In this document: positions 1 to 10,230 of the stretch, one piece after another
Layout of the letters: every line of letters starts with the position of its first letter
Position numbering within the stretch: position 1 is the first letter of the stretch
Source: Stemphylium vesicarium
Lineage: Eukaryota; Ascomycota; Dothideomycetes; Pleosporales; Pleosporaceae
DNA length: 64,000 bases
Assembly (NCBI GenBank): GCA_004380135.1
Contig: QXCR01000040.1
Span: forward strand, 124,001 to 188,000
Reading direction: 5' to 3'
Notes under the pieces: model-generated
Databases searched by the model: none
What the model was told of the DNA's origin: nothing
What the model saw: only the letters and a program-made list of their open reading frames with translations
Program-made: the position numbers and the translations under genes

Positions 1-425
1 ACAAAGACAGGGTATCCACCCCCTTCGATAGTGTACTTGGCCCATTCGTCCCCACTCATAGCATGATGCTCAGCAAACTTCTTATAATCCCCATCGAACT
101 GGCAGCCCATGAACCACGTCGAATGACCCCATCTTAGTACTGTATTGCGTTTCTTCTCTACCCATTTCTCGTGGTCGGGCATTAGGCCTGGTAGGCTCGG
201 CGAATGGAATAGAGTTTGGGTTGGGAGGGCTATGTGTATAAGCGCGGGGCATTCGGCGGTTCGTAGTGCGTTTCGAAGAATGTTTCCAATGACCCAAGCA
301 TGTTCGCACGTGAAGTGATTGAAAGTGAAGCTCTTTTCTTCTTTTGCGAGTTCACCAAGGTCGCGCGTAGGCATGGGGAGCGTGCTCAGCATCTTGTTGG
401 ATGATTGGGACGACGAATTGGACAT
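1..425 (-). CDS. UPF0303 / heme-degrading-domain protein (3' end beyond window)
   Basis: The reverse strand is open from an ATG at 425 to the window edge (about 141 codons seen). After a Ser-rich start (MSNSSSQ) come blocks that I recognise from the UPF0303/DUF336 (GlcG/HbpS-like) family: an N-terminal strand with FNHFTCEHAWVIGN, then IHIALPTQTLFHSPSLPGL, DHEKWVEKKRNTVLRWGHS and the C-terminal YTIEGGGYPV. In the family these form a small alpha/beta fold used in heme or small-molecule binding; yeast YBR137W is a member. The cellular role in filamentous fungi is not established. A second Met at 392 could also start translation, but 425 is the first in-frame ATG. The last residues lie outside the window. 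No intron is needed in the visible part. Confidence 0.75.
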   Translation of the reverse strand, partial: MSNSSSQSSNKMLSTLPMPTRDLGELAKEEKSFTFNHFTCEHAWVIGNILRNALRTAECPALIHIALPTQTLFHSPSLPGLMPDHEKWVEKKRNTVLRWGHSTWFMGCQFDGDYKKFAEHHAMSGDEWAKYTIEGGGYPVF

Positions 426-1194
426 GGCGGGCGGCACTCGGTGAGATAGTTATAGGTAGGGTATGCCGACATATAGGATATGCAGATTATGTACGGATTC
501 AGGGAAAGATAGGAGACGGAGCGTGAAACACGCGAGTCAGATGGCAGCGGGAAGCTGCGCCCATAAAGCAAGGTCGCCGGTGGTCGGGTCGTGCCGTTGT
601 TTCAACCCCACTCTGAAACAGCTGACGTGAGCATTTGTCGGGAAATCCATCACCGACCTTGACTTGGACTCTCGTACATCACCCCACTGCAATGCAACCG
701 CAACTGCTGGGTATTAGCAGATCTGATCGATCTACGGATGTTCGCTAAACTAGCCGCGTTCGTACTTGCGCGTAGGGTAGTCTATCAGCATGTACAAGGA
801 CCTGCGGATCCGACTACGCTTTTCGAGTTATGCTTCCTACACCGATTTTCGCCAAATTAACAGCTCAATTTGACAAAACTCTCAGTTCGGTCCGGACGTT
901 TTCGATTGAAAATATCCCAACCAGATTGGTCGTTCGCATGCGTTCTGTGTCGTCGCAACCTGATCACTAACCCGCCTGCCGTCCTTCATTTCACGTTCCC
1001 GCACATAGTCACGCCATTTCCCCAGCTCCTCCAAAGCGTCGACGTCATCATGTTGTTTGGCTGGGACATTGCTCTTCTTCATGCAGCGTGTTGAATGCAG
1101 TAGAACGTGTTCCGCACTATATGCTGCCCCTTATTTGCGCGCTGCCGCAATCGCCAGTGTTACGCTACAACCTCGTCTTGCTTGTAGACAAAAG
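426..1194. other. Intergenic, no supported gene
   Basis: Short overlapping open frames only. A reverse frame at 882-1082 (66 codons, charged, beginning MKKSNVPAK) looks weakly protein-like and may be a remnant, but it has no partner exon and no recognised domain. Confidence 0.4.
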
Positions 1195-1630
1195 AAATGG
1201 GTAGTACCTGGTGTCATTCAGAAATAATTCAAAATCCTGCAAGAATTTTACAATTATAGCGATTGGTTCTGGGAAGCGCTGGGCAGCGTGTCGTCTGCCC
1301 AACACGGGATTCCCAGATATTTGGTCGGGGAGAGCAATGCGGGCGCCTACATCGAAGAAGTTCTCGGGTGGTCTTCCACGTGCGAGTTTTCAGTCACGTC
1401 GCGGATGCGGAGATTCTGCCCGCGATTCTCCATCTTAAAATTTCTGTTGGTTGTCTTGATGAGCCATATTCGCTGGTATCTAATTGGCCCATCACGTATT
1501 GGAGCTTGTTGCCTACTTCCCAGTGACAGAAAATTGGTTTGTCGAAATGGACTTTGGTCTTCAAGAAAGCCAAAACATAGCCAATCATTGCGTTTCCAAG
1601 GTGAGAGCCTGGGTATTGAGAGGAGGAGGT
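1195..1630 (-). pseudogene. Degenerate coding remnant, unknown protein
   Basis: Two reverse-strand segments read like real protein but sit in different frames with no plausible intron between them. The upstream one (about 1630-1394) contains GNAMIGYVLAFLKTKVHFDK and IFCHWEVGNKLQYVMGQLDT. The downstream one (about 1340-1195) contains NFFDVGARIALPDQISGNP and IVKFLQDFELFLNDTRYYPF before a stop. Both have the composition of globular protein and no low complexity. The frame break near 1345-1395, where I found no usable GT..AG pair of normal length, suggests a decayed gene. I do not recognise the family. An unusual intron or an assembly error is the alternative. Confidence 0.35.
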
Positions 1631-2038
1631 ATGGAGCGTGGTGCTGCTGCTGTTTTTTCAGTCGCGCTTGATCATTACAAGTTATGGTTGAGAATCGCAC
1701 AGCACTTGACAGCTGGAATTATTGACACTACCCAACCATGGAACATTTTTGGCAGAATTGTTGTGATGGCAGTCTCTTAAAGACTGCACGTGTTTCAAAG
1801 CAACATTCCACAACGCTTTCTCTCTACAGTCTACACTCGTGTGCAGCGCTGCCATAGCATACATCCCTCAATTTTAGTACGAATTCAACATGCCCATTCA
1901 CATTACCATGGGAGGGAAGAAAGGAGGAGAGGAAAGAGTGCCAACGAAGCTCAAACTAGTACTGAAGATCAAGGACCTCACGGTAGTGTCTTGTAGGGTA
2001 CAAGACGGCAAACGTCGCGCTCTTTTCGAATCATCAAC

Positions 2039-2815
2039 ATGCTCTGGTATGCAGAGACAAAGATGCCGACCAATGGCGATGCGCCAGCGGATAACCCGTA
2101 CGACTGGGATATGGCGCCATGCAAGCTCGTGCCTGAAGGAAAGCATCCAAACTACAAGGCTGGGGAGATGACATGTTTCAAATACCGGAGCAAGGCTGGG
2201 CTCTACTTCAAGAAGGTGGACTTGCTCCGTTATCACAACGAGCTTTTCGATTCAGACTGGATCGAGGCTCTCACAACCCGTGAGATCGCACACTGCGAAC
2301 TGCTCCGGAAGCACCCACACCCCAACATCTGTCGATACCATGGTGTGGACCACAAGAAAGACTTGGCAATCACGGGGATTTACTTTGACCGCTACGATAC
2401 AACCCTTCAAGATCTCGTCGAGGCGGGCAAGCAGTTTGACCCTCAAAAATGCATAGAGGATATTCGAGCAGGCCTGAAACACATTCACTCTCTGGGCTTT
2501 GTGCATTCAGACATCAAGCCAGAGAACATTTTTGTCAATGTCGAAGCACATTGCTTTGTCATTGACGATTTCGATTCGATGCAAAAGCAGGGAGAACATG
2601 TGGTGGTCAAGGGTGGCACACATGGCTGGCTCCCAGAAGGAGTGGTGGGAAATGCTAACCATGTTGCAAATATTGGCGACGACTGGTATGTTTTTCACAT
2701 GATCATAGCCTGGATCCGGAGGAGAGGAAATGGGAGGCCAATCAAGGGTGAGACGTACTTGGACACAGAGGAGATTTTCTTGAAAGCACAAGAGAAGAAG
2801 GAAATCTTGCAATAA
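2039..2815 (+). CDS. Fungal protein-kinase-like protein, likely truncated by an in-frame TAA
   Basis: The 258-residue product carries a kinase C-lobe signature: catalytic-loop HSDIKPENIF (His-Ser-Asp instead of His-Arg-Asp, but Asp, Lys and Asn are present) and IDDFDSM where DFG would be. A Lys pair in GLYFKKVDLL may match the VAIK lysine, and TREIAHCELL helix C. No glycine-rich loop is visible, so it may be a divergent or weak kinase. Frame is also open upstream (1790-1996) and can be joined by removing 1983-2054 (72 nt, GTAGTG..TATGCAG), which adds an acidic N-terminus; this is less certain than the core. After the TAA at 2813-2815 the same frame stays open for 39 charged codons ending KKARVA then TGA at 2933-2935, which looks like the lost C-terminus. 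Confidence 0.6.
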   Translation: MLWYAETKMPTNGDAPADNPYDWDMAPCKLVPEGKHPNYKAGEMTCFKYRSKAGLYFKKVDLLRYHNELFDSDWIEALTTREIAHCELLRKHPHPNICRYHGVDHKKDLAITGIYFDRYDTTLQDLVEAGKQFDPQKCIEDIRAGLKHIHSLGFVHSDIKPENIFVNVEAHCFVIDDFDSMQKQGEHVVVKGGTHGWLPEGVVGNANHVANIGDDWYVFHMIIAWIRRRGNGRPIKGETYLDTEEIFLKAQEKKEILQ

Positions 2816-2935
2816 GAACCAGGGAAGGAAGTGGAGGAGAATGGGACAGGGACGCAGAAGCCGCGTGATGTCAAACGTCGGTCCTCCAATGACGTCTCTG
2901 CTGGTGAAGAGACAAAGAAGGCACGTGTTGCGTGA

Positions 2936-3882
2936 AGGCAGGCGCGAGGGAACCTGAGCCCCAGGGGTCGTAGGAGTCTGGATGACTAATGTGCTAGTAT
3001 GTGGTCGTCATTGCACCCAGGGTCGGTGTCGAGGCTGCAACATGAGCACTGGTTACTTTTCACTAAAATCGACGTATAATCGACACCAAAAAAACAATAC
3101 ACATATCTTTCACATCATGTTACAACTGCTACAGCCTACGTAGTCTTCTGATCGTGTTTGGAGTTGTTCGTGGGGGTGGGGTGACGTTCGCATCACGTCT
3201 CTAATAAGCGAGTTGTGGCATCTCCATCACCAAACTGGCGGGTCAACTCTATCGTGCATCGAGTGGGGGCGTACAAGTTCTGGTTATGGCTAAGGTCGCG
3301 AGGAGTTCCTAGGCGTAGGCATGTTGGCCTTGTCAAAGGATTAGGTTCCTTTGCCACGCGAACAGGCGGACCGACCAGATGAATGGATGCAGGGCAGGGG
3401 TGCAGCAAGCGCCGCCCCACTACCGAGCCAAGTCACGGGAGAGCTTCGGAGACGTGTGCTCATACTTGTCAGAATTTGTTCTGGCGACCATGACGTACCT
3501 CTGCCGTCTACGGGTACCAACCAAGGTTAGGTTGGCGTGCCCAATCGCCGATCATGTCCTGCTAATCGCCCGATTCATGCCCTGCCAGCGTCCGAGGCGC
3601 ATGGGAAAGATGGAAACAGCGAGCGATCTGCCGGCCTAGACCGCGTAGACTCTTGCAACTCGTACCGCCTGTTCCTCGCCCCTCAGCAATTCAACATCCC
3701 CAGTTTGCAGGTCAATTTCTTACCAGAGATGCGCAGGTGCGGCCGTCTTGATTAACCCGTCATGGTATGACGTCACGCGCATCTTCAGACTCTGAGCACG
3801 CTTCTTCGCACAACCAGCTACTTTGGCCTCGAGACTGGCCGAGCGCATCGCCCGAACCGCCCGCACCGCACGCACCGGCACC
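2936..3882. other. Intergenic, including upstream region of hybrid histidine kinase 1
   Basis: No open frame here has recognisable protein character. The last few hundred bases should contain the promoter of the gene starting at 3883; I see no clear regulatory motif. Confidence 0.4.
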
Positions 3883-6800
3883 ATGGAGAATCTCGATAAG
3901 CTCTCGGCCACGGGACTGCCAGTGTTCGACCTGAACAAGGAGAACTTGGTCCGCAAAGACTGGTGAGAAGCCGGCTGCGGCGCGCCTCATTCGCCCCTCA
4001 TTGTGCGCCAGTATTGACGCCCACCAGGTCCCAGACAGCAATAGGACCGCGCGAGTCGTGGCCGACGGCGCTGAAGGTCCTTGTAAATACATGCGTCCTG
4101 CCTATGCCCCACTGCTCTGCCATCTTCTGGGGCAAGGACCTGACGGTGATACACAACCTAGCATGGGAGAAGGGGCGGGGCAAGCTCGACGGCCAGGCGT
4201 CGTTTGCGCGCGAAACATATCGCCATGAGGCACTCGGGACGCTGCGAACAGTACTGAGAGGGCGGACGGTCAAGGTAGGTAAGCATCGTATCATAGGCCA
4301 TCTTGTCGGCATTGTCTGACTGACTTTGTACAGCCGCCAGGTATTTCCTCGAATGCTTGCCCGACGACAAAAACAACCAGCTCCTACTCAGCACCATCCT
4401 CGATGAAAACGGCACGCGCCAGGGCGTCCTAGCCCAGCTGCTCGAAAACCAGAACGTCGACCGCTATATGCCCATTGAAGGCTTGGACGAGCTCTCGCGA
4501 CAGCACCCAGGCCGAAGACTCAAGGATGAGAACCACAAACCCAAGAGCCGACACGCCAGCACCGAGCACGCCGACTCCATGCAGACCAACATGTTCCAGC
4601 GATTTGCCGAGCTGCTGCCCAACGGCCTCGCCATTCTCGACAAGGACGCCGAAGCCATCTTTGTCAACGACGGCTTTTTCAAGCTCACGACCAACAAGGG
4701 CAACAACGAATTCCGCTCGTGGCCAGAGAGTATACATCCCGATGACTACGAGGACGTCATGGGCGCCTATCGCAAAGCATTCGAAAGCCGCACAGAGCTG
4801 CAGATAGAGTTCCGGTGCGATGTTACAGAGCCGACCGAAAAGCAGGGTGAGCAGTGGAGACTGTTCTTGTTAAAGCCCCTGAGCGAAGAAGCCGATGCTG
4901 GCTTTATCAGTGCCGTCATCGACATTACCGATATCAAGCAGGCTCAGTTGACCCAGGAGCGAGCCGCCAATGAGGCAAAGGAGCGCAAGGAACAGCAAGA
5001 GCGGTTTATAGACATGGTTTCACACGAAATCCGTAATCCATTGTCCGCCGTCCTACATCTAGCAGAAGAGGTCAAAGAAGTCACCAAAGAGATAGGCAAC
5101 CAGCACCATGACATCCGCGACCAAGTAGCCGATATCTTAGATGCTGCCGACACAATCCTGCTTTGTGTCTCGCACCAGAATACTCTAGTAGACGACATCC
5201 TATCCTTTTCCAAGCTAGACTCAATGATGTTGTCCTTGGTTCCTCGCGGTGAGTCTTCAAAAAACTTCGTCTTGTATCATTCGCTGAACGACTCCAGAAA
5301 CAAGACCGAAATGGGAGTTTTCCCAAGCACTTCGCGTCTTTCACTCCGAATTCAAGGCTAAGAACATCAACTTCCACTACGCCATGGACGTTTCATTCGA
5401 AGAACAGAAAGTAGATACCGTTGTAGCTGATCTCAATCGCATGAAACAGGGTAAGCCGTATCTCATCGTGTCCAAGCCTGCGCTAACAATCCTTAGTCCT
5501 GGTAAACCTGATCACAAACGCCGTCAAGTTTACCTCAAAAAAGAACGGAGAAAGGAACATCACCGTGTCCATGGGCGCCTCAATCAGGCGACCAACGTCA
5601 TATCCTCCCAACGTCATCTACTTCAGTGAGGAAAAGGAAGCTTTTCACCTCGATTCGACCATGACATCAGAATGGGGTGCTGGAGATGCAATGTACCTGA
5701 TGGTGGCTGTCAAGGACACTGGAATAGGCATTAGCAAAGAAGGCCAAGCCAAATTATTCGAACGCTTCAGGTATGGGTTCTTACCCCAACTACACCCAGT
5801 TCAGCCAAACTGATCATCTGCCAGGCAAGCCACCCCAAAGACACAAGAGAACTACGGCGGCTCAGGCCTTGGCCTATTCATATCTCGCAAATGTAAGCAG
5901 CTCACGTCACATGGCTCACTATTCCTCCACTAACGTCGCCTAGTATGCACTCTGCATGGTGGAGACATTGGTGTGAGCTCCAAAGAAGGCGAAGGTTCCA
6001 CATTTGGCTTCTTCTTCAAAGTCCGTCGTGCGGTCGGAGGAGATGGCCAGGTGCGACCACCTCAATCTCGGAGCAACTCAGAAACATCGAATGCGTCTAC
6101 ACGCCAATCGGATAATTCTGGATCAAAGCCATCTCGGCCAGGATTCAGCCGCACAAATAGTCGAGCAAACTCTAACCTGGACAGCATCAAAGAGCGAGCA
6201 AACGAGCGTCCCGAAGCAAAGACACTGAGCAGCCATCATGGAGTGGATACCGAGGAGATGGAACCTTCATTAAAGAACCCACCAGTGGAAGAACGGCCGG
6301 AATCACATCCAGAATCAAGCGAGGATCAGCGGTATAAAGAGACTGCTTTAGCTACCAAGGGCGTTAAATCAGAAAAGCCGCACATGGAGAGAAAATTGCC
6401 GGATCTTCGCAGAGGAGAGACGTCGAGACAAGAGGAGGGCGCCCAGGAAATCTCTCGATCCCAAAGCGATCCACGCACTGAAGAAAGTCATACCCTTCTC
6501 CTCGTTGAAGACAATCTCATCAACCAAAAGGTCCTGCGTCGGCAACTCCAATCTCGTGGTTTCCAGGTATTCACGGCGAACAACGGACAGGAAGCCATTG
6601 ATGCTGTTGCTGAGCGCGGTCGACAGGCAGAGAACGGACCGGACGATCGGAATTACTTTGACGTTATACTCATGGACCAGGAAATGCCCATCAAAGATGG
6701 CAATGCTGCGACTCAGGAGATCAGGCAACTACAAGAAGAAGGCAAGGCCGGCTACAGCCATATCTTGGGGGTCTCAGCGAACGTACGAGAGGCACAAACA

Positions 6801-7130
6801 AACAGTATGCGCGACGCCGGCATGGATGACGTCATTTCTAAGCCATTCAAGGTGGACGACCTGGTGCGGAAGGTGCGAGCCCTTGTACTTGATAACGGGG
6901 GCAGCGCTAGACATGATAACAGACCAAATGGTCAGCCAGATCCGCAACAAAATGGTCAAAGCAACAAAGGAGAAGCGAGAGACAGCCTTAGTCCCCGGGA
7001 CGCCGAGCGATCAAAGAGCAACGGAGATGACCAGCGCGAACGGGAGGACGGCAAACGTGGCGGGTCCCGGACTCGCTCGCGGGCAGAGGTACACACTGGA
7101 CCAGACGCCACAGGCGGCAGACAGTCTTGA
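3883..7130 (+). CDS. Hybrid histidine kinase (PAS, HisKA, HATPase, receiver)
   Basis: Seven exons can be read: 3883-3962, 4028-4278, 4334-5248, 5298-5450, 5497-5770, 5825-5892 and 5944-7130, giving 975 residues; all junctions keep frame. The N-terminus has the TAIGPRESWPTALK block typical of fungal PAS/GAF-like input domains, followed by a PAS domain (ELLPNGLAILDKDAEAIFVN). The phosphoacceptor H-box is MVSHEIRNPLSA. The HATPase has N-box NLITNAVKFT, G1 DTGIGIS and G2 GGSGLGLFI. After a low-complexity Ser/Glu/Arg linker, a C-terminal receiver (LLLVEDNLINQKVL, acceptor Asp in VILMDQEMP, Lys in ISKPFKVDDL) ends before a polar tail. In the known phosphorelay, His-to-Asp transfer is passed to an Ypd1-type carrier and Ssk1/Skn7 regulators. 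No transmembrane segment is seen, so it is probably cytosolic. The group within fungal classes is not assigned. Confidence 0.92.
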
Positions 7131-7556
7131 CGCGCTGTAGTCTTACCAAGCACGCGACTCCTACCACCTGAAATTTTTTGATATTTGTGTTGTCTCACCT
7201 GGTTATTACTTTGGTTGCAAGATTGCATTGCACGGTGTTTCGGACGGAATACTTGGGTTGAACCAAGAATGCATTCATGCGAAAATGAGTGAATGAATTA
7301 CATCTGCATATCGGGGTTCGAGCGGTGTGTACATTTACAGCATTATTAGACTGAATACAAAGACATGTGCCGAGATAAGAAGCCTGCACGAGTCATGCAG
7401 CTGCCATCCCACTTCACCCCACCTTTCCCCAGACACACACACCATAACAACATCATCATGCGTTGCGCGTCCTTGTTTGTCTACGGCCACGGCGCAAGAA
7501 CTACCCTGCATCCTCCTTGATCATTGTGCTACCTTTGTATACAAGCATCAAATACC
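7131..7556. other. Intergenic between histidine kinase and dehydrogenase
   Basis: Tandem same-strand gap of about 425 bases. It must hold the 3' end of the kinase and the promoter of the dehydrogenase; no motif stands out. Confidence 0.4.
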
Positions 7557-8374
7557 ATGGCGAAAGAATTTCAAGGAAAGACAGTCCTCATTACAGGAGC
7601 TGCAAGCGGTATCGGGTACGTTCTGCGTTCCTCTCCCAGCCCTCTCGCATGCATCATGTTAAGTACCGCACCAGCCGCGCAACAGCTCTCAAGCTTTCTT
7701 CGCTCGGTGCCTCAGTATCCCTCTGTGACGTCAACGCGACGAACCTCGAAGCCGTCGCATCAGAAAGCAGCACACGCAGCTACACGCAAAAGGTCGACGT
7801 GGGAAACAAGGCAGATGTAGAAAGCTTCGTGGCCAACACTGTCAAGCAGCTGGGAAGCATAGACTACGTGTTCAACTGCGCAGGCGTAAATCCAACGAGC
7901 ATGAAGCTCGAGGACACGAGCGAAGAGTACTGGGATAAACTCGTCAACGCAAACCTTAAGGGCGTCTTCCTCATCACACAAGCCTGTCTACCTCACCTCC
8001 AGCGCGGCTCCGCGATCGTGAACGTCTCCAGTATCAGTGGAATTCGCGGTTCAGCGCTACAGTCTGTGTACTGCACTACGAAATTCGGACTCATTGGAAT
8101 GACCAAGTCGCATGCACTCGAGTTTGGACCGAGGGGTATAAGGGTAAACTGCGTGGCGCCCGGGTACATTGATACGCCGTCGAATGCGGGGATTGTAAAG
8201 GGAGGGGAGGCGGTGGAGAGGATGAGGAATGGGAATGCATTGGAGAGGCTGGGTACGCCTGACGAGGTGGCAGATGTTGTGGCGTTTCTCTTTGGAGATG
8301 GGGCGAGGTATGTTAATGGGGCTGTGCTTGAGATTGATGGCGCTGTCAAGATGAGCAGTACCACTAGTAAATGA
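7557..8374 (+). CDS. Short-chain dehydrogenase/reductase (SDR)
   Basis: Two exons, 7557-7615 and 7675-8374 (intron 59 nt), give 252 residues, the usual length of a classical SDR. The first exon ends inside the cofactor motif TGAASGIG, completed by GRATALKL in exon 2, which fixes the splice site. Other classical landmarks are FNCAG (NNAG position), the catalytic Ser in VNVSSISG, the YxxxK pair in VYCTTKFG, and the PGYIDTP and VNGAVLEIDGA regions after it. The Asp after the second strand (SLCDVN) suggests NAD(H) preference by family rule. Substrate cannot be told from sequence; the closest-looking class is bacterial and fungal NAD-dependent alcohol/diol dehydrogenases. It stands alone between a signalling and a splicing gene, so context gives no pathway. 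Confidence 0.9.
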
Positions 8375-8610
8375 GTGGTAACGACTATTCAGAGATAGAT
8401 GGTATCACAATAAGAAGTCATCGAATCTCAAGTGGATGGTTGTCAAGCATCAAAGTTTATGCTCGTTGCCGTCCAATAGACGAGGCAGTGAAGCTGCGCT
8501 GTCACGTGCGTGATCGGCGAGCTGCACTAGTGGCCTGTCGCATGTCGAAAGTTCCGTCGCGACATCATCTCTCTTTCTCACGAACAACTTCCAACACCAG
8601 CACAACAACC

Positions 8611-9840
8611 ATGGCAGAAACCCAACCCGCCCAAACGTCGCTCGCACCCGAGGCCTCGCTTGAACCGACCGCGTCGTCGACCGACCTCGTCCCTACGACC
8701 GAACAAACCATCATCACAACCAATGCAGAGGGCAAAAAAGTTAAGAAGATCATCCGCCGCAAACGACGTCCCGCGCGCCCTCAAGTCGACCCCGCGACGA
8801 TAAAACCTCAAGAAGTCGCGCAAACCGGCAACATCTACAACGTGTGGTACAACAAATGGTCTGGCGGCGACCGCGAAGACAAATACCTATCCAAGACAGC
8901 CGCGCAAGGGCGCTGCAACGTAGCCAAAGACAGCGGATACACGAAAGCGGACAAGACGCCAGGAGCCTACTTCTGCCTCTTCTTCGCGCGCGGCATTTGC
9001 CCCAAAGGCGTCGACTGCGAGTACTTGCACCGACTCCCCACGGTCACGGATATCTTCCCCAGCAACGTCGATTGCTTCGGGCGCGACAAGCACGCCGATT
9101 ACCGCGACGACATGGGCGGTGTAGGGACATTCCAGCGCCAGAACCGCACGCTGTACATTGGGCGCATCCACCCGACCGACGACATTGAAGAGATTGTCGC
9201 GCGCCACATGCAGGAATGGGGCGAGATTGAGCGCACGCGCGTCTTGACCGCCCGCGGCGTCGCCTTCGTGACATACCTAAACGAGGCGAACAGTCAGTTT
9301 GCAAAGGAAGCCATGGCGCATCAGTCGTTTGATCACAATGAGATTCTCAACGTGAGATGGGCGACGGTCGACCCGAATCCCCAAGCTGCAAAGAGAGAAG
9401 CGAAGCGCATCGAAGAGCAGGCTGCCGAGGCGATTCGCAAAGCGCTGCCCGCGGCGTATGTCGCCGAGCTTGAAGGCAGGGACCCCGAGGGCAAGAAGAG
9501 GAGGAAGGTTGAAGGTAGCTTTGGGCTGCAGGGGTACGAGGCACCGGACGATGTGTGGTATGCAAAGGAAAAAGGCGAGTGGGAGGCTGCCAAGCAAATT
9601 GAGGCCGGGGGTATGGGCGAGAGGATGATGATTGAGGGTGCTGGTGGTGCCGCCGAGGATGCATACCAGGATCTGGGAGCTGCGAACCAGCAGCAGCAGC
9701 AGCAGCAGCAACAGCAGGGCAATGGCATTTTGTCTGGAAGCACACTGGCTGCGTTGAAGGGATATAAGGCCACCCCCTCGAATAAGAGACCAGCGCCTTC
9801 TGCAGGGCCGCTCGTGGATTACGGGAGTGATAGCGACTAA
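8611..9840 (+). CDS. cwc2: Pre-mRNA-splicing factor Cwc2
   Basis: A single 409-residue exon. The frame is open upstream to 8371, but the first ATG in good context followed by the family-like N-terminus is 8611 (MAETQPAQ). It contains a Torus-type region with GDREDKYLSKTAAQGRCN, a CCCH zinc finger (YFCLFFARGICPKGVDCEYLH), then an RNA-recognition motif with RNP-like RTLYIGRIHP and GVAFVTYLNEANSQFAKEAM. These are the hallmarks of Cwc2/RBM22, which binds U6 snRNA in the Prp19-associated complex and helps shape the catalytic centre of the spliceosome. The C-terminus is variable and includes a polyglutamine run near residues 360-370. The nuclear role is inferred from the family. It has no intron. 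Confidence 0.95.
   Translation: MAETQPAQTSLAPEASLEPTASSTDLVPTTEQTIITTNAEGKKVKKIIRRKRRPARPQVDPATIKPQEVAQTGNIYNVWYNKWSGGDREDKYLSKTAAQGRCNVAKDSGYTKADKTPGAYFCLFFARGICPKGVDCEYLHRLPTVTDIFPSNVDCFGRDKHADYRDDMGGVGTFQRQNRTLYIGRIHPTDDIEEIVARHMQEWGEIERTRVLTARGVAFVTYLNEANSQFAKEAMAHQSFDHNEILNVRWATVDPNPQAAKREAKRIEEQAAEAIRKALPAAYVAELEGRDPEGKKRRKVEGSFGLQGYEAPDDVWYAKEKGEWEAAKQIEAGGMGERMMIEGAGGAAEDAYQDLGAANQQQQQQQQQQGNGILSGSTLAALKGYKATPSNKRPAPSAGPLVDYGSDSD
9687..9718 (+). repeat. CAG/CAA microsatellite in cwc2
   Basis: A short run of CAG with one CAA unit encodes about ten Gln in the variable tail of Cwc2. It is a likely length polymorphism between strains. Confidence 0.85.
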
Positions 9841-10230
9841 GCCTGGCTGGCAGAATGGACTTGGGCGCGAAAAAAAAGAGAGTTTTTAGTGTAGCGTGTG
9901 CATGATAGCATAGGTTTGGCGTTTTATTGAGTCCAATTTGATACCCTTGAATCGTACAATCGCGTATGTTTTTGCCGGTCTCCGTGTGTGCCATGTTCAA
10001 CTATGAAGAAGATGATGAAGGAGAAAAAAGGAAATGTAATTCAAGGTACAAGCACAACGTTGAAAGACGGAACGAACGTGCTAAGGAGAAGAACCGGAAG
10101 AAGAAAAACACTACAAAAAAACCAGCAATACCCGAACCCTCTCCTCTCAATTCTTCACGAAAGTCATAATGTCATGACGTCGCAAAAATTCAGTCGCCCA
10201 CCACCTTTCCCACACCCAGACCACACCACC
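9841..10230. other. Convergent 3' regions
   Basis: The gap between two convergent genes (cwc2 and the Ser/Pro-rich gene). A-rich stretches (for example near 9868 and 10020-10130) fit 3' untranslated sequence. No gene is supported. Confidence 0.45.

Noticed and set aside
882..1082. Charged reverse frame of 66 codons
   Set aside because: Slightly protein-like, but too short, without partner exons or domain, to call a gene.
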